Shown one piece after another: positions 7,139-17,900 of a stretch of DNA of 24,315 bases (position 1 is its first letter; every line of letters starts with the position of its first letter). The DNA is taken from the NCBI GenBank assembly GCA_964569055.1, contig CAZMSZ010000074.1:1-24315 (forward strand), given 5' to 3'. Origin of the DNA: JAWLGW01 sp964569055. GTDB lineage: Bacteria > Planctomycetota > J058. A model generated the notes under the pieces. That model searched no databases. It saw only the letters and a list, made by a program, of their open reading frames with translations, and was not told the DNA's origin. The position numbers and the translations under genes were made by a program.

Positions 7139-8158
7139 GTGACCGCCCTCCTGCCACCTCCGCGCTTCACCGCCCCGGGCTTCGCCTTGGGGCCGCTCCC
7201 CGTGGCGGGGCGGGCGCTGATGGCGCCCATGATGGGCTACAACGAGGCCCCGCTGCGCGCGATCTGCCGCCGGTTCGGCTCGGGCCTGGCCGTGACCGAA
7301 ATGGTCAAGCCGGAGAAGCTCCTGCGCCGCGACCCCGAGGTGCTGCGCGACCTCGAGTTCGGCGCCGACGAGCGGCCCCTCGGGGTGCAGGTCGCGCTGC
7401 GCGAGGAGGACCTGCTCGTTCCCGCGGTGCGCGAGCTCGCCGCGCGGGGCTACGACTTCGTCGACCTCAACATGGGCTGCCCGCTCAAGAAGGAGTGCAG
7501 CAAGGGCTGGGGGGCGGCGCTCCTGCGCGAGCCCGACAAGGCCGCGCGCCTGGTGGGGGCCGTGGTCGAGGCGGTGCGCGTGCCGGTCACGATCAAGGTG
7601 CGGGCGGGCTACGAGCTCGGCGAGCTGACCGCGCCCGAGGCCGTGCGTTCGGCCGTGCGCGCGGGGGCAGTCGGGGTGTGCGTCCACGGGCGCACGAAGA
7701 TGGGCTGGTACAAGGAGCCCAACCAGCTCGAGCCGATCCGGCGCGTGGTCGAGGCGCTCGGCGGGGCCGTCCCGGTGATCGGCAACGGCGACGTGACCTC
7801 GCTCGAGCGGGCGCTCGCCATGTTCGAGGGGACCGGCTGCGACGCGGTCATGATCGGGCGGGGCGCGGTCGGGAACCCGTGGCTGTTCCGGCAGGTCGAC
7901 ACCTACCTGCGGACGGGCGAGGTGCTCCCCGAGCCCGGCTTCGCGGAGGTCCGCGCGCTCTACGCCGAGCACATGGACGCGGTGCAGCGCGTGTTCGGCG
8001 AGCGCAAGGGGTTCTCGCAGGTGCGCCGCTACGCGTACTACTACTTCGGGCGCTTCGGCCAGGGCAACGAGTGGCGCCGCCGGATCGCCGCCGCCCGCGA
8101 TCGGGCCGCGCTCGAGGTCGTGCTCGACGACGTGGGCGGCGCGGCCGCCGCGGCCTGA
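7139..8158 (+). CDS. tRNA-dihydrouridine synthase (Dus family)
   Basis: FMN-dependent reduction of specific uridines to dihydrouridine in the tRNA D-loop region, in the cytoplasm using NADPH (family knowledge). The 339-aa length is normal. Visible hallmarks in order: LMAPMMGYNEAPLRAICRRF (FMN-binding first strand), VTEMV, GVQVA, then DLNMGCPLKKECSKGWGAAL with the catalytic Cys114. Further on are VTIKVRAGY, VHGRTK (His183), GNGDV, and AVMIGRGAVGNPWLF at the phosphate-binding end. The C-terminal helical domain includes RRYAYYYFGRFGQGNEW, matching the usual tRNA-binding part. Start is GTG at 7139, placed 10 bp after the preceding stop; no Shine-Dalgarno sequence is visible. The protein ends in a short Ala run. 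The subfamily (DusA, B or C) is not decided; motif layout is closest to DusB-like enzymes. Confidence 0.93.
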   Translation: MTALLPPPRFTAPGFALGPLPVAGRALMAPMMGYNEAPLRAICRRFGSGLAVTEMVKPEKLLRRDPEVLRDLEFGADERPLGVQVALREEDLLVPAVRELAARGYDFVDLNMGCPLKKECSKGWGAALLREPDKAARLVGAVVEAVRVPVTIKVRAGYELGELTAPEAVRSAVRAGAVGVCVHGRTKMGWYKEPNQLEPIRRVVEALGGAVPVIGNGDVTSLERALAMFEGTGCDAVMIGRGAVGNPWLFRQVDTYLRTGEVLPEPGFAEVRALYAEHMDAVQRVFGERKGFSQVRRYAYYYFGRFGQGNEWRRRIAAARDRAALEVVLDDVGGAAAAA

Positions 8159-8203
8159 GGTCGGCCGCGGGAGCGGCGCGCCTCGCAGGGGCACAGAAGA
8201 GCA

Positions 8204-8221
8204 GGCAAGGGCAAGGGCAAG
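8204..8221 (+). repeat. Three copies of GGCAAG
   Basis: Three perfect tandem hexamers in the intergenic DNA between Dus and the CPBP protease, running into the left arm of the hairpin at 8217-8241. No role is evident. Confidence 0.8.
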
Positions 8222-8241
8222 GAGCCGGAGCCGCTCCTTGC
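8217..8241 (+). terminator. Hairpin after the Dus gene, possible terminator
   Basis: GCAAGGAGC (8217-8225) pairs perfectly with GCTCCTTGC (8233-8241) around a 7-nt loop. It sits 58 bp after the Dus stop and before the next promoter candidate. No T-tract follows, as is common in very GC-rich genomes, so termination is inferred from position and stem strength. Confidence 0.45.
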
Positions 8242-8271
8242 GGCGGCCTCTCGAATTCCGAGCGCGCCCCT

Positions 8272-8283
8272 TACACTCTCGGC
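8272..8283 (+). promoter_or_regulatory. Candidate -10 element for a leaderless CPBP transcript
   Basis: TACACT (8272-8277) has four of six matches to the -10 consensus and is followed by only 6 nt before the GTG at 8284, so initiation would fall at or next to the start codon. No Shine-Dalgarno sequence is present and no -35 is recognisable. The same CTCTCGG(G)CGTG sequence precedes the GTG of the Dus gene. Confidence 0.4.
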
Positions 8284-8883
8284 GTGCGCGGGATGCTGAT
8301 CCTCTACGCCGCCATGACCGTGCTCGCCGCCGTGCTCGCGGCGGTGAGCGGGTGCCCCTCCCTGTTCCGCCTCCCGCCGCCCGACCTCCTGCTCTACTCG
8401 CTGCTCGCGGCGGCGGCGCTCGCGTTCGCCGTGGTGCAGGGGGGGGCGTCGCTCGAGCGGGTGGGCTGGTACCGGCGGATGGCGGTCACGCTCAAGCGGA
8501 TCCTGATCGAGGTGCTCGGGCCGCGGATCGACTCGCAGCGCGCCTTCGTGATCGCCGTCTACAGCAGCGTGGGGGAGGAGGCGCTGTTCCGCGGCTGGCT
8601 GCAGCCGTACCTGATCGCCAAGCTCGGCGCCTGGACCGGCGCGCCGGGCACGCTCGGGGTGATCGCGCTCGGGGTGCTCCTCGCCAGCGCGATCTTCGGG
8701 CTGGTGCACTTCCCCAGCCAGCGCGAGCTGCGGCCCTGGACCGTGTTCGCGGTGCTGATCGGCGTCGCGTTCGGCGCGCTCGCGGCCTGGTCGGGGTCGC
8801 TCGCCGCGCCGGTCCTCGCGCACTTCCTGATCAACTGGCTCAACCTCCGTCGGCTCGATCGGATCGCCCTGGACTCGGCTTGA
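8284..8883 (+). CDS. CPBP-family (CAAX-type) intramembrane protease
   Basis: Small polytopic inner-membrane protein with the full active-site set of the CPBP/Abi family (PF02517). EEALFRGW gives Glu98, Glu99 and Arg103; FGLVHF gives Phe138 and His142; HFLINW gives His180 and Asn184. Family members are glutamic-type intramembrane proteases related to Rce1, used in prenyl-protein processing, bacteriocin self-immunity or unknown roles. Hydrophobic segments are visible near residues 5-28, 34-54, 85-115, 122-142 and 155-185. Length is 199 aa from the GTG at 8284, or 196 aa from the ATG at 8293. I prefer the GTG because of the leaderless-type -10 just upstream, but the ATG is a fair alternative. 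The neighbours suggest no substrate, and no bacteriocin gene is nearby. Confidence 0.88.
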   Translation: MRGMLILYAAMTVLAAVLAAVSGCPSLFRLPPPDLLLYSLLAAAALAFAVVQGGASLERVGWYRRMAVTLKRILIEVLGPRIDSQRAFVIAVYSSVGEEALFRGWLQPYLIAKLGAWTGAPGTLGVIALGVLLASAIFGLVHFPSQRELRPWTVFAVLIGVAFGALAAWSGSLAAPVLAHFLINWLNLRRLDRIALDSA

Positions 8884-8901
8884 GGCGCGGCTCGGCTGCG
8901 G

Positions 8902-8930
8902 TTGCCCGGCCCCCGGTTGGGTGCTTAGAT
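8902..8930 (+). promoter_or_regulatory. Candidate sigma-70-like promoter of the giant TPR gene
   Basis: TTGCCC (8902-8907), a 17-bp spacer, then TTAGAT (8925-8930). The -35 matches TTGACA at four of six positions, the -10 matches TATAAT at three of six, and spacing is ideal. It would give a leader of about 58 nt ending in GGGAG, 4 nt before the ATG at 8995. A similar sequence occurs before the gene at 23208. Confidence 0.45.
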
Positions 8931-8994
8931 GCGGCCGGACTAACCCCAGGATCCGCCACGCATTGCGGGCGTCGGGGGGGCGCTCGGGAGCAGC

Positions 8995-11900
8995 ATGGCG
9001 GCAGGGGACGCGACGATCCGAGACGCCCGCCTGTTCCAGGAGGAGGACCGGCGGCTCCGCGAGGCCAAGCGCTGGCGCGAGCTGCTCGACCTCTACGAGG
9101 CGCGAGCATCGGTCCTCGACGACGCGGGCAAGGAGCGCACGTACTACAAGGCGGGCGAGGTCGCGACCGACGAGCTCGCCGACCGCGGGGTGGCGGCCCG
9201 GTTCTTCCTGCGCTCCTTCCAGGTCCGGCGCAGCTTCCTGCCCGCGATCGGGGCGCTCAAGGTCCTCTACCAGAACGGCGACGACGCCGCCGGCCTGCTC
9301 GAGGTGCTCGGCTACGAGCTCGAGGTCACCAAGGACCCGCGCCGTCAGGCGCAGCTCCACCTCGAGATCGCCGAGCTCCACCTCAAGCGCCAGGACGAGC
9401 TCGCCGCCCTGACGTCCTTCGGGGCCGCGATCCAGGCCTACCCCAAGAGCCGCCAGCCGCTCGACGCGCTGGAGCGGCTGGCCCGCAAGCACGACCGCTG
9501 GGCCGAGCTCGTCAGCGCCTACCAGACCCTGGCCGGGGCGGCCAAGGAGAAGCAGGCCGCGGTCTATCAGTTCCTCGGCGGGACGGTGCTCGACGAGCAC
9601 CTCGTCGACCCCGAGGCGGCGGCTCGCGCGTTCCGCGCCTCCCTCGAGGCCGGGCCGCGCGACCCGCGGATCCTCTCGGCGATCGAGAAGTTCTTCGAGC
9701 GCACCGAGGACTGGGACGGGCTCACCAAGGCGCTGTGGCAGCACATCGAGGTCGCCGAGGACGCGCGCGAGCGCGTGCGCCTGCTCAAGAAGCAGGCCGG
9801 GCTGTACGAGATCCAGCTGCGCGAGCCCGCGCGGGCGCAGAAGCTGCTGCTCAAGGCGGTCGAGGAGGCGCCGCAGGACGCCGCCGCGGTCAAGGCGCTG
9901 ATCGCGGTCAGCCAGGCGCTCGACGACCCGCGCGGGCTCGCCCGCGGCTACGAGCTCGAGGCGGAGCTCCCCGGGCTCAAGAAGGCCGAGCAGGCCGAGA
10001 GCCTGGAGCGGGCGGCCGAGCAGCGCCACCGCGCCGGCGAGGGCCGCAAGGCGCACTCCTCGATCCGTAAGGCGCTCGTGCTGCGGCCGCGCTCGGCGCG
10101 CGGGCTCAAGCTCATGGAGCGGATCACCCACCGCCTCGGCGAGTGGGAGGAGCACGCGCGCACGCTCGAGCGCGAGCGCGAGCTGCTCGACCCGGCGCGC
10201 TCGGAGACCGAGCGCAAGGCCACGCTCGCGATCCTGCTCCGCCTGGCCGACGTGTCCGAGAAGCGGCTCAAGGACGACGCCCGCGCCCAGGGCGCGCTCC
10301 GGGCGCTGGTCGCGCTCGACCCGGCCAACGCCGCAGCCTGGGAGCGCCTGGCGGGCGCCGCGCGCCGGCGCGGCGACTGGGGCGCGGTGGCCGAGGTGCT
10401 CGAGCAGCGGATCGCCGCCGGCTCGAAGGACGGCGCCCCCGAGGCCGCGCTGCGCGAGCTGTGGCGCGAGCTGGGCGAGGTCCGCCGCGGGGGCCTCCGC
10501 GACGGCGCGGGCGCGGCGCGCGCCTACGAGTCCCTGCTCGAGCTCGACCCCGCCGACGCCGGCGCGCTCGAGGCGCTGGCCGGGATTCACCGCGAGGCCG
10601 GGGACCTCGCCGCCCTGGCGCAGGTGCTGGAGCGCCGCGCGCAGCACGGCGCCCCGCCCGAGCGCGCGGCCGCGCTGCGCGACCTGGCCCGCCTCGCGCT
10701 CGAGCGCAAGCTGTTCGAGGACGCGCGCCAGGCCTGCCGCGACGCGCTCGACCACGAGGGGGAGGGGCCGGGCGCGCTCGAGGCCTGGGAGCTGTTGGTC
10801 CGCGCCGCCGACGCCCTGGGCGACGACGAGCTGATGCGCGAGGCGCTGGGCGGGGTCAAGCGCTACGAGCTCGACCCCGACCGGCTCCGCTGGGCCCGGA
10901 TCCAGCTCGCCAAGCTGGACGACCGCGCGGGCAAGTCCGACGAGGCGCTGCTGGTCCTCCACGAGGCGCTCTCCGAGGCGCCCGCCGACGAGGAGGCGCT
11001 CCCGCTGGCGGTCGCGCTGCTCGAGGGGCAGGGGCGCTACGACGACGCCGCCCTGCGGCTGGAGGCGGCGAGCCAGGCGCTGGAGCACGACCCCGGGCGG
11101 GCGGCGGGGGTGTGCCGCCAGCTGGCGCGGCTGTGCGAGGAGCGGCTGAACGCGCCCGAGCGCGCGCTCGACGCCTGGCAGCGCGCGGTGCGCGCGGCCC
11201 CCGACCACGCCGAGGCGTTCGCGCGGGTCGTGGCGCTCGCCCGCGCCGCGGGCCGGTTCGCCGAGCTGCGCGCGCTGCTCGAGGAGGTCACCCCGTCGGT
11301 CGACGAGGACGGGCTGCGGCGGCGCATGCTGCGCGAGCGCGCGGTCCTGTGCGAGCGCGAGCTCGCGGACCCCGAGGCGGCCGTGGCGGCCTACGAGCGC
11401 CTGCTCGACGAGGAGCCCCAGGAGCAGGACGGGGTGGCCGCGCTGCGCCGCCTGTACCGGCAGCTGGAGCGCTGGGGCGAGCTGGCGGGCTTGCTCGAGC
11501 GCGCTGCGCGCGCCGAGGGCGCCGCGCCGGCCGAGGCCGGCGCGCTGCTGCGCGAGGCGGCCGAGGTCGCCGAGCAGCGCCTGCGCGACCTGCCGCGCGC
11601 GGCGCGGACCCTCGAGGACGTGCTCGCCGACGTGACCGACGCGGCCGACCCGGCCTGGGACGCCCTGGTCGGGATCTACGTCCGCCTCGAGCGTCACGAG
11701 GACCGGGTGCGCGTGCTCGAGCGCGTGGCGGGCCTCGAGGCCGAGCCCGCCCGGCGCGCGGAGCGCCTCGCCGCCGCGGCGCAGGTCCTCGAGGAGCGGG
11801 TCGGGGCGTACGAGCGCGCGATCGACCTGCTCGGGCGCGCCCTCGAGGCGACCCCGCGCCACCCCGGCCACCTCGCCGCGCTGGCGCGCGTGCAGCGGGC

Positions 11901-14900
11901 CGCCGGGCGCCACGACGAGGCGACGCGCACCCTCGCGACCGCGGCCGAGGTCGCCGAGGCGTCAGGGGACAAGGCGGGCGCCGCGGCGGTCCTGCTCGAG
12001 CGCGGCCGGCTGCTCGAGGAGCGGCTGACCGACCCCGAGGCGGCCGAGGCCGCCTATCGCGAGGCCCTCGGCCGCGACCCCGACCTGCTCGCGGCGCACC
12101 AGGCGCTCGTCGCCTCGCTCGAGCGGCGCGGCCGCTGGGCGCCGCTGCAGGAGGCGCTGGCCGCCGCGGCCGAGGTCACCGCGGGGGAGGAGCGCGCGGC
12201 GCTCCTCGTGCGGCGGGGCGAGGTCCTGGCGGGGCGGCTGGCCAAGGTCGACGAGGCGCTCGCCGCGTTCGAGGCGGCCGAGGCCGCGCGCCCGGCGCTG
12301 GCGCTGTGCCTCGAGGCGCGGGTCCGCGTGCTGCGCCGCGCGCGCCGGCCCGAGGCGCTGGCCGACGCGCTGGCTCGCCGGCGCGCGGCCGAGCCCAACG
12401 ACCTCGACACCAACCAGCTGATCCGGCTCTTGCGCGAGGAGGCGGAGGTGCGCGCGTTCGCGCTCCGCCAGCCCGAGCCGGCGCGCGCGCTCCTGCTCGA
12501 CGCCCTCAAGCGCCGCTCCAAGGACGGGCACACCCTCAAGGCCCTGGTGCGGGTCGAGCGCCTCCTCGGCCTGGGCGAGCCGCTGGCCGAGCACCTCGAG
12601 GCCGCCGCCCGGCTCGAGCGCGACCGGCCGCGCCAGGCGGCGCTCCTGGCCGAGGCCGGCGTGGTGCTGCGCACGCGCGGCGGCGACCCCAAGCGCGCCC
12701 GCGACCTGTTCAACCGGGCGCTCAAGGCCGACCCCTCGCGCCTGGAGGCCGTGCGCTGGCTGGCGCGGATCGCGCGCGAGGAGCGCGACCTCGTCGGGCA
12801 GGTGGAGTGGACCGCCGAGGAGGCGCGGCTCGAGCCGGACCCGGCGCGGCGCGCGGCGCTGCTCACCCGGCTCGGGCGCCTGCAGGCCGAGCGCGAGCCC
12901 GCCGCCGCGCGCGAGGCGCTCGAGCGCGCGCTCGAGGAGGTGCCCGGCTACCTCCCCGCGCTGCGCCGGTTGGCGCCGCTCCTCCGCTCGCTCGGCGACA
13001 CCGCCGCCCTGGTCCAGACCCTGGAGCGGCTGGCCGAGGCCGAGCCCGACCGGCGCACGCGGGTCGACCTGTGGGTCGCGCTGGGCGAGGTGCGCCTGGC
13101 CGTGCAGCGCGAGCCGAAGGCCGCGCGGGCGGCCTACGACCGCGCGCTGGCGGAGGTGCCCGGCGCCCGGCGCGCGCTCGCCGGGCGGGCCGAGACGTTC
13201 GACGCCAAGGAGGAGCCGGCCGCGCTGGCCGACGCGCTGCGCGCGCTGGCTGCCGCCACGCCCGAGGCGGCCGAGCGCAACGCCCTCGCCAAACGCCTGG
13301 CGGCCCTCCTCGCCGAGCGCCTGAACGACCTCGAGGGCGCCCGCGCCGTGCTCGAGGAGCTGCTCGCGCGCGACCCGCACGACCCCCAGGCCTGGAAGCA
13401 GATCCGCGACGTGTGCATGGAGCAGCGCGACTTCGCGCGGCTCGCCGACCTCTACGCCCGCGAGGCGCGCCAGCTCGCCGACCCCAAGGCGCAGGAGGAG
13501 CGCTTCCGGCAGGCGGCCCAGATCCGCCAGCACCACCTCGGCGACAAGGCGGGCGCCGCCGCGCTCTATCGCGAGGTGCTGCTGCGCGGCGATCCGCACG
13601 CGCTGGCGGTCGAGGTGCTGCCCAAGCTGTACCGCGAGCTGGGCGACGAGGAGGGCTACGAGCGCGTGCTGCGCGAGATCCCGCGCGTGATCCCGCGCAC
13701 GGCCGTCGCGGCGCGCGCGCTGCTCGAGCTCGCCGAGCGCGAGGCGGGGAGCGGGCGACGGGCGGCCGCGATCGAGGACTGCGAGGCCGCGCTCGAGCAC
13801 GACCCGCGGCTGGTGGTGGCCCTCGACCGGCTGGCGGAGCTGCACCGCGAGGCCGGCGAGCCGGGGCTGCGCGTCGAGGCGCTCCTGCGCAAGCGCGAGC
13901 TGGTGGGCGAGTCGCCCGCCGCGGCCGAGCTCTCGCTCGATGCGGCGCGGATCGTCGAGAACGAGCTGCGCGACGCGCCGCGCGCGATCGAGCTGCTGCA
14001 GGAGGCGCTGCGCGCGATCTCCGAGGAGGACGCGGAGCGGCGGCGCGACGTGGTGGACTGGCTGGCGCGCCTGTGCCGGCGCACCGAGCGCCACCGCGAG
14101 CTGGCGGACGCGCTGGCCGAGCTCGCCGCGCGCACGCCCGACGCCCCGGCGGCGGCCGCGCTGTTGCTCGAGCGGGCCGAGGTCCAGCGTGACCGCCTCG
14201 GCGATGCGCGCGCGGCGGTCGAGAGCCTGGAGGAGGCCTTCTCGCGCCACCGCGACCTCGCGCCCCTGGTCCCGCTCGTGGAGCTGCTCGAGCGCGAGGA
14301 GCTGTGGGACGAGCTGGTGCGCGCGCTCGAGGCGCGCGCCGAGCTGAGCGAGGAGCCCGAGGCCACGGCCGAGGCCCTCTCGCGCGCGGCCGAGGTGCTC
14401 GACGAGCGGCTGGGGCGGCCCGAAGACGCGGTCCACGCCTGGGAGCGCGTCCAGGCCCTGGTCCCCGACCGCGCCGAAGCGTACGCGGCCGCCGAGGCGA
14501 TCTGCAGGCGGATCGACGACCGACGCGCGCTGGCGCGCGTGCTCGAGCGCGAGGCGCGACGCCTCGCGGAGCGGGCCGAGGCGGGCGAGGCGGACGCGGC
14601 CGAGCGCGTGGTCGGGCGCGCCCTCGAGGCGGCGCGGCTGCTCGAGGCGGCCGGCGAGGTGGCGCGCGCCCTCGAGACGCTGGAGCGCGCGCGCGGCGCC
14701 GCCCCGCTCGACCGCGCCGTGTTCGTCGAGCTCGATCGGCTCTACGGCGAGCGGGGCGAGGCGCGCGAGCGCTACCGGGTGCTGGCGGACCGCGCCGAGC
14801 GGGTGGAGGACGCCGAGGAACGCCTGGTCCTGCACGAGCGGCTGGCGCGGCTGGCGGCCGAGGCGCTGGGTGAGCCCGAGCGGGCCCGCGGCCACTGGGA

Positions 14901-17900
14901 GCAGGTGCTCGAGGGGCGCCCCGGCCACCCCGCCGCGGTCTCGGCGCTCGAGGCGCACTACCGCGCGCGCGGCGCGTTCGAGGACGTGGCGCGCGTGCTG
15001 CGCGTCGACCTCGCGGCCCGCGAGCGACGCCGCGCGGCGGGAGAGGCGGTGAACGCGGGCGAGCTGGCGGCGCGCCACCTCGAGCTGGGCGAGGTGCTCG
15101 AGCACGAGCTGTCCCGCGCCGACGAGGCGATCGCGAGCTACCGGGCCGCGGCCCGCGAGGCCAAGGACGACCCGCGCCCGCTGCGCGGCCTCGAGCGGCT
15201 GCACGAGGCGGCGGAGGCCTGGGACGAGCTGGTGGCGGACCGCCGCGCCCTGCGCGAGCAGAGCGCCGATCGGGCCCTGCGCGCCGAGCTCTCGCTGGCG
15301 ATCGCGGCGGCGCACGAGCGGCGCCGCCGCCCCGCCGAGGCGCTGGCCGCGCTGCGCGAGGCGCGGGCCGAGCTCCCCGGCGACCCGCGCGTCCTGGCGC
15401 GGCTGCGCGTGGCGCTGCTCGAGGCGGAGCGGTTCGAGGAGGCGGCCGAGGTCCTGGCCCGTGAGGCGGAGGCGGCGACCGCCGCGGGCGTGCAGCTGGC
15501 GCGGCGCATGGAGCGGGCCGCGCTCCTGCGCGACCGCCTGAGCGCGCCGCAGGAGGCGATCGCCGAGCTGGAGCGGGCGCGCGCCCTCGCCCCGGGCGAC
15601 CCGGGGCCGCTCGACGCGCTGGCGCCGCTCTACGAGCAGGCGGGCGAGCGGGACAAGTGGATCGAGGCGCTCGAGGCGCGCGCCGCGCTCGAGGAGGAGG
15701 ACGCGGCGGCCGCCACGCTCTACGCCCGGGCGGGCGAGCTGGGCGCGGAGGGCTCGCCCGCGGCCGCGGCCGAGAGCTACGAGCGCGCCCTACGCCGCGA
15801 CCCGGCGCGCACGGCGCTGCTCGACGCGCTGATCGCGCTGTACGAGCGGCTGGAGCGCTGGCGCGAGCTGGCGCGGGCGCTGCACCGCCGCGCCGCGCGC
15901 GCGGCCGAGGCGGGCGAGCCGTCGGCGAGCTGGCTCCGCCGCGCGGCCGAGGTCGAGGAGCGCCGCCTGAGCGCCCCGGCGCAGGCCGCGGCCACGTTCG
16001 CGACCCTGCTCGCCGACGCGCCCGAGGACGACGCCGCGCTGGCCGAGCTGGCGCGCCTGCGCGGGGCCCTGGGCGAGCACGCCGCGCAGGCCGACGCGCT
16101 CGCCCGGCGCGCGGCGCTGGCGGGCGGGGACGCGCGGCGCGCGCTGCTCCTCGAGCGCGCCGAGCTGCTGGCCGAACGCCTGGCGCGCCCGGCCGCGGCG
16201 GCCGCCGCGCTCGAGGCGGCGCTCGAGACGCTCGCCGACCGCAAGGCCCCCGACGCCGAGGTGCGCGCGCTGGCCGGCCGGCGGGCCGCCCTGTGCGAGG
16301 CGGCGGGCGACCTCGCCGGCGTGCTCCAGGCCACCCGGCGCGCCCTCCCTCACCGCACCGACGCGGACGACGAGCGCGCGCTCCTGGCGCGGATCGGCGA
16401 GCTGGCGAGCGGCCCCGTCTACCGGCCGGCTGCGGCGATCGAGGCCTACGGCCGCCTGCGCGGGCTGCAGCCCGACCACCAGCCCTGGACCGCGGCCCTC
16501 GCCGCGCTCCTCGAGCGGGAGGGGCGCGCCGAGGAGCTGGCTGCGCTCCTCGCCGAGGAGGAGGCGCGGCTCGCGAGCGTGCACGGGGCCCGCGAGGCCC
16601 TGCAGCGCGCGCGGGTGCGGCGGGCCGAGCTGCTGCAGGGGGAGCTGGGGCGCCCCGAGGACGCGGTCGCCTGCTATCGCGCGGTGCTCGCCGACGAGCC
16701 CGAGCACGAGCCGGCGCGCGAGGCGCTCGAGCGGCTGCTGCGTCGCCTGAGCCGCACGTCCGAGCTGGCGGACCTCCTGGGCGAGCGCGCCGCGCGCGCC
16801 GCCGGCCCTGGCCCGGGCGCCGAGGCGCTGCTCGAGGAGGCCGCGGTCCGCGAGGAGGCGGGCGAGCTGGCGCGCGCGCTCGAGCGGCTGGAGGAGGCGC
16901 GCGAGCGGGCCAGCGAGGACGGCGTGGCGCCGGCGCTGCGGGTGCGGGTGCTGCGCGCCCTGGTCCGGCTGTATCGACGCGAGGCCGAGCACGAGGAGCT
17001 GGCGCGCACGCTGGCGGCGCTGGCCGACGAGGAGTCCCTCGCGGCCGGCGAGCGGGCCGCGGTCGCGGCCGACCTCGGGGGGGTGCTCGCGGGCCCGCTG
17101 GGGCGCGAGGACGAGGCGGCGCACGCGTTCGAGGGCGCGCTCGCGCTCGACCCCGAGAGCGTGCTCGCGGCGCGCGGCCTGGCGGCGATCCTGCGCGCGC
17201 GCGGCGACGACCGCTCGCTGGTGAAGGTCTACGAGGGCGAGGCGCGCGCCGGCGTCGACCGCCGCCGCCTGATCTGGCTCCACGACGAGCTCGGCGCGCT
17301 GCGCGCGCGCCTGGGGGAGCTCGAGCAGGCGCAGGCCGCCTACGAGGCCGCGCTCGAGCTCGACGCCCGCGACCTCGTGGCGCTGCGCGGGTTGACCGAG
17401 GTGTGCCGCCGGCGCGACGACTTCCACCGCCTGGCCGAGGCGCTCGAGGCGCTCGCGGGCCTGACGCCCTCGCCCCCCGACCGCCAGGAGGCTCGGCGCG
17501 AGCTGGCGCGCCTGTGCGAGGAGGCGCTGCGCGACCCCGCGCGGGCGGCGCGCTGCTACCGCGAGGTGCTGGAGGAGGCGCCGTCGGACCGCGACGCCTT
17601 GCGCGGCCTGGCCCGGCAGCTCCGCACCCTCAAGGACGCCGCCGGGCTGGCCCCCACGCTGGAGGCCGAGCTGGAGCTGGCCGAGCGCGAGGACGAGCGG
17701 CGGCTGCTCGCGCTCGAGGCGGGCCGCGTGCGCGAGGCCCTCGCCGCCGCGGCGCCCGCCGAGCGCGCGGCCCACCTCGAGCGCGCGCTGGCGCACGGGC
17801 AGCTCGCCTGCGAGCTGGCGCCCGCCGACGCCGACGCGCTCGGGTTCACCGCCGGCGTGGCCGAGCAGCTCGGGCGCTGGCAGCTCCTGGCCGACCTCAC

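Noticed and set aside
4312..7230. 972-codon open frame on the minus strand
   Set aside because: Runs antisense across the signal-peptide-bearing 839-aa gene and the start of Dus, with shadow composition and no motif.
7495..8283. N-terminal extension of the CPBP protease back to 7495
   Set aside because: This part of the frame lies over the Dus gene and gives Arg/Gly/Ala shadow sequence. Hydrophobic protein begins only at 8284-8293.
8284..8883. CPBP protease as part of a bacteriocin or phage-defence cassette
   Set aside because: No bacteriocin, ABC exporter, toxin or defence gene is adjacent; the neighbours are a tRNA-modifying enzyme and a TPR scaffold.
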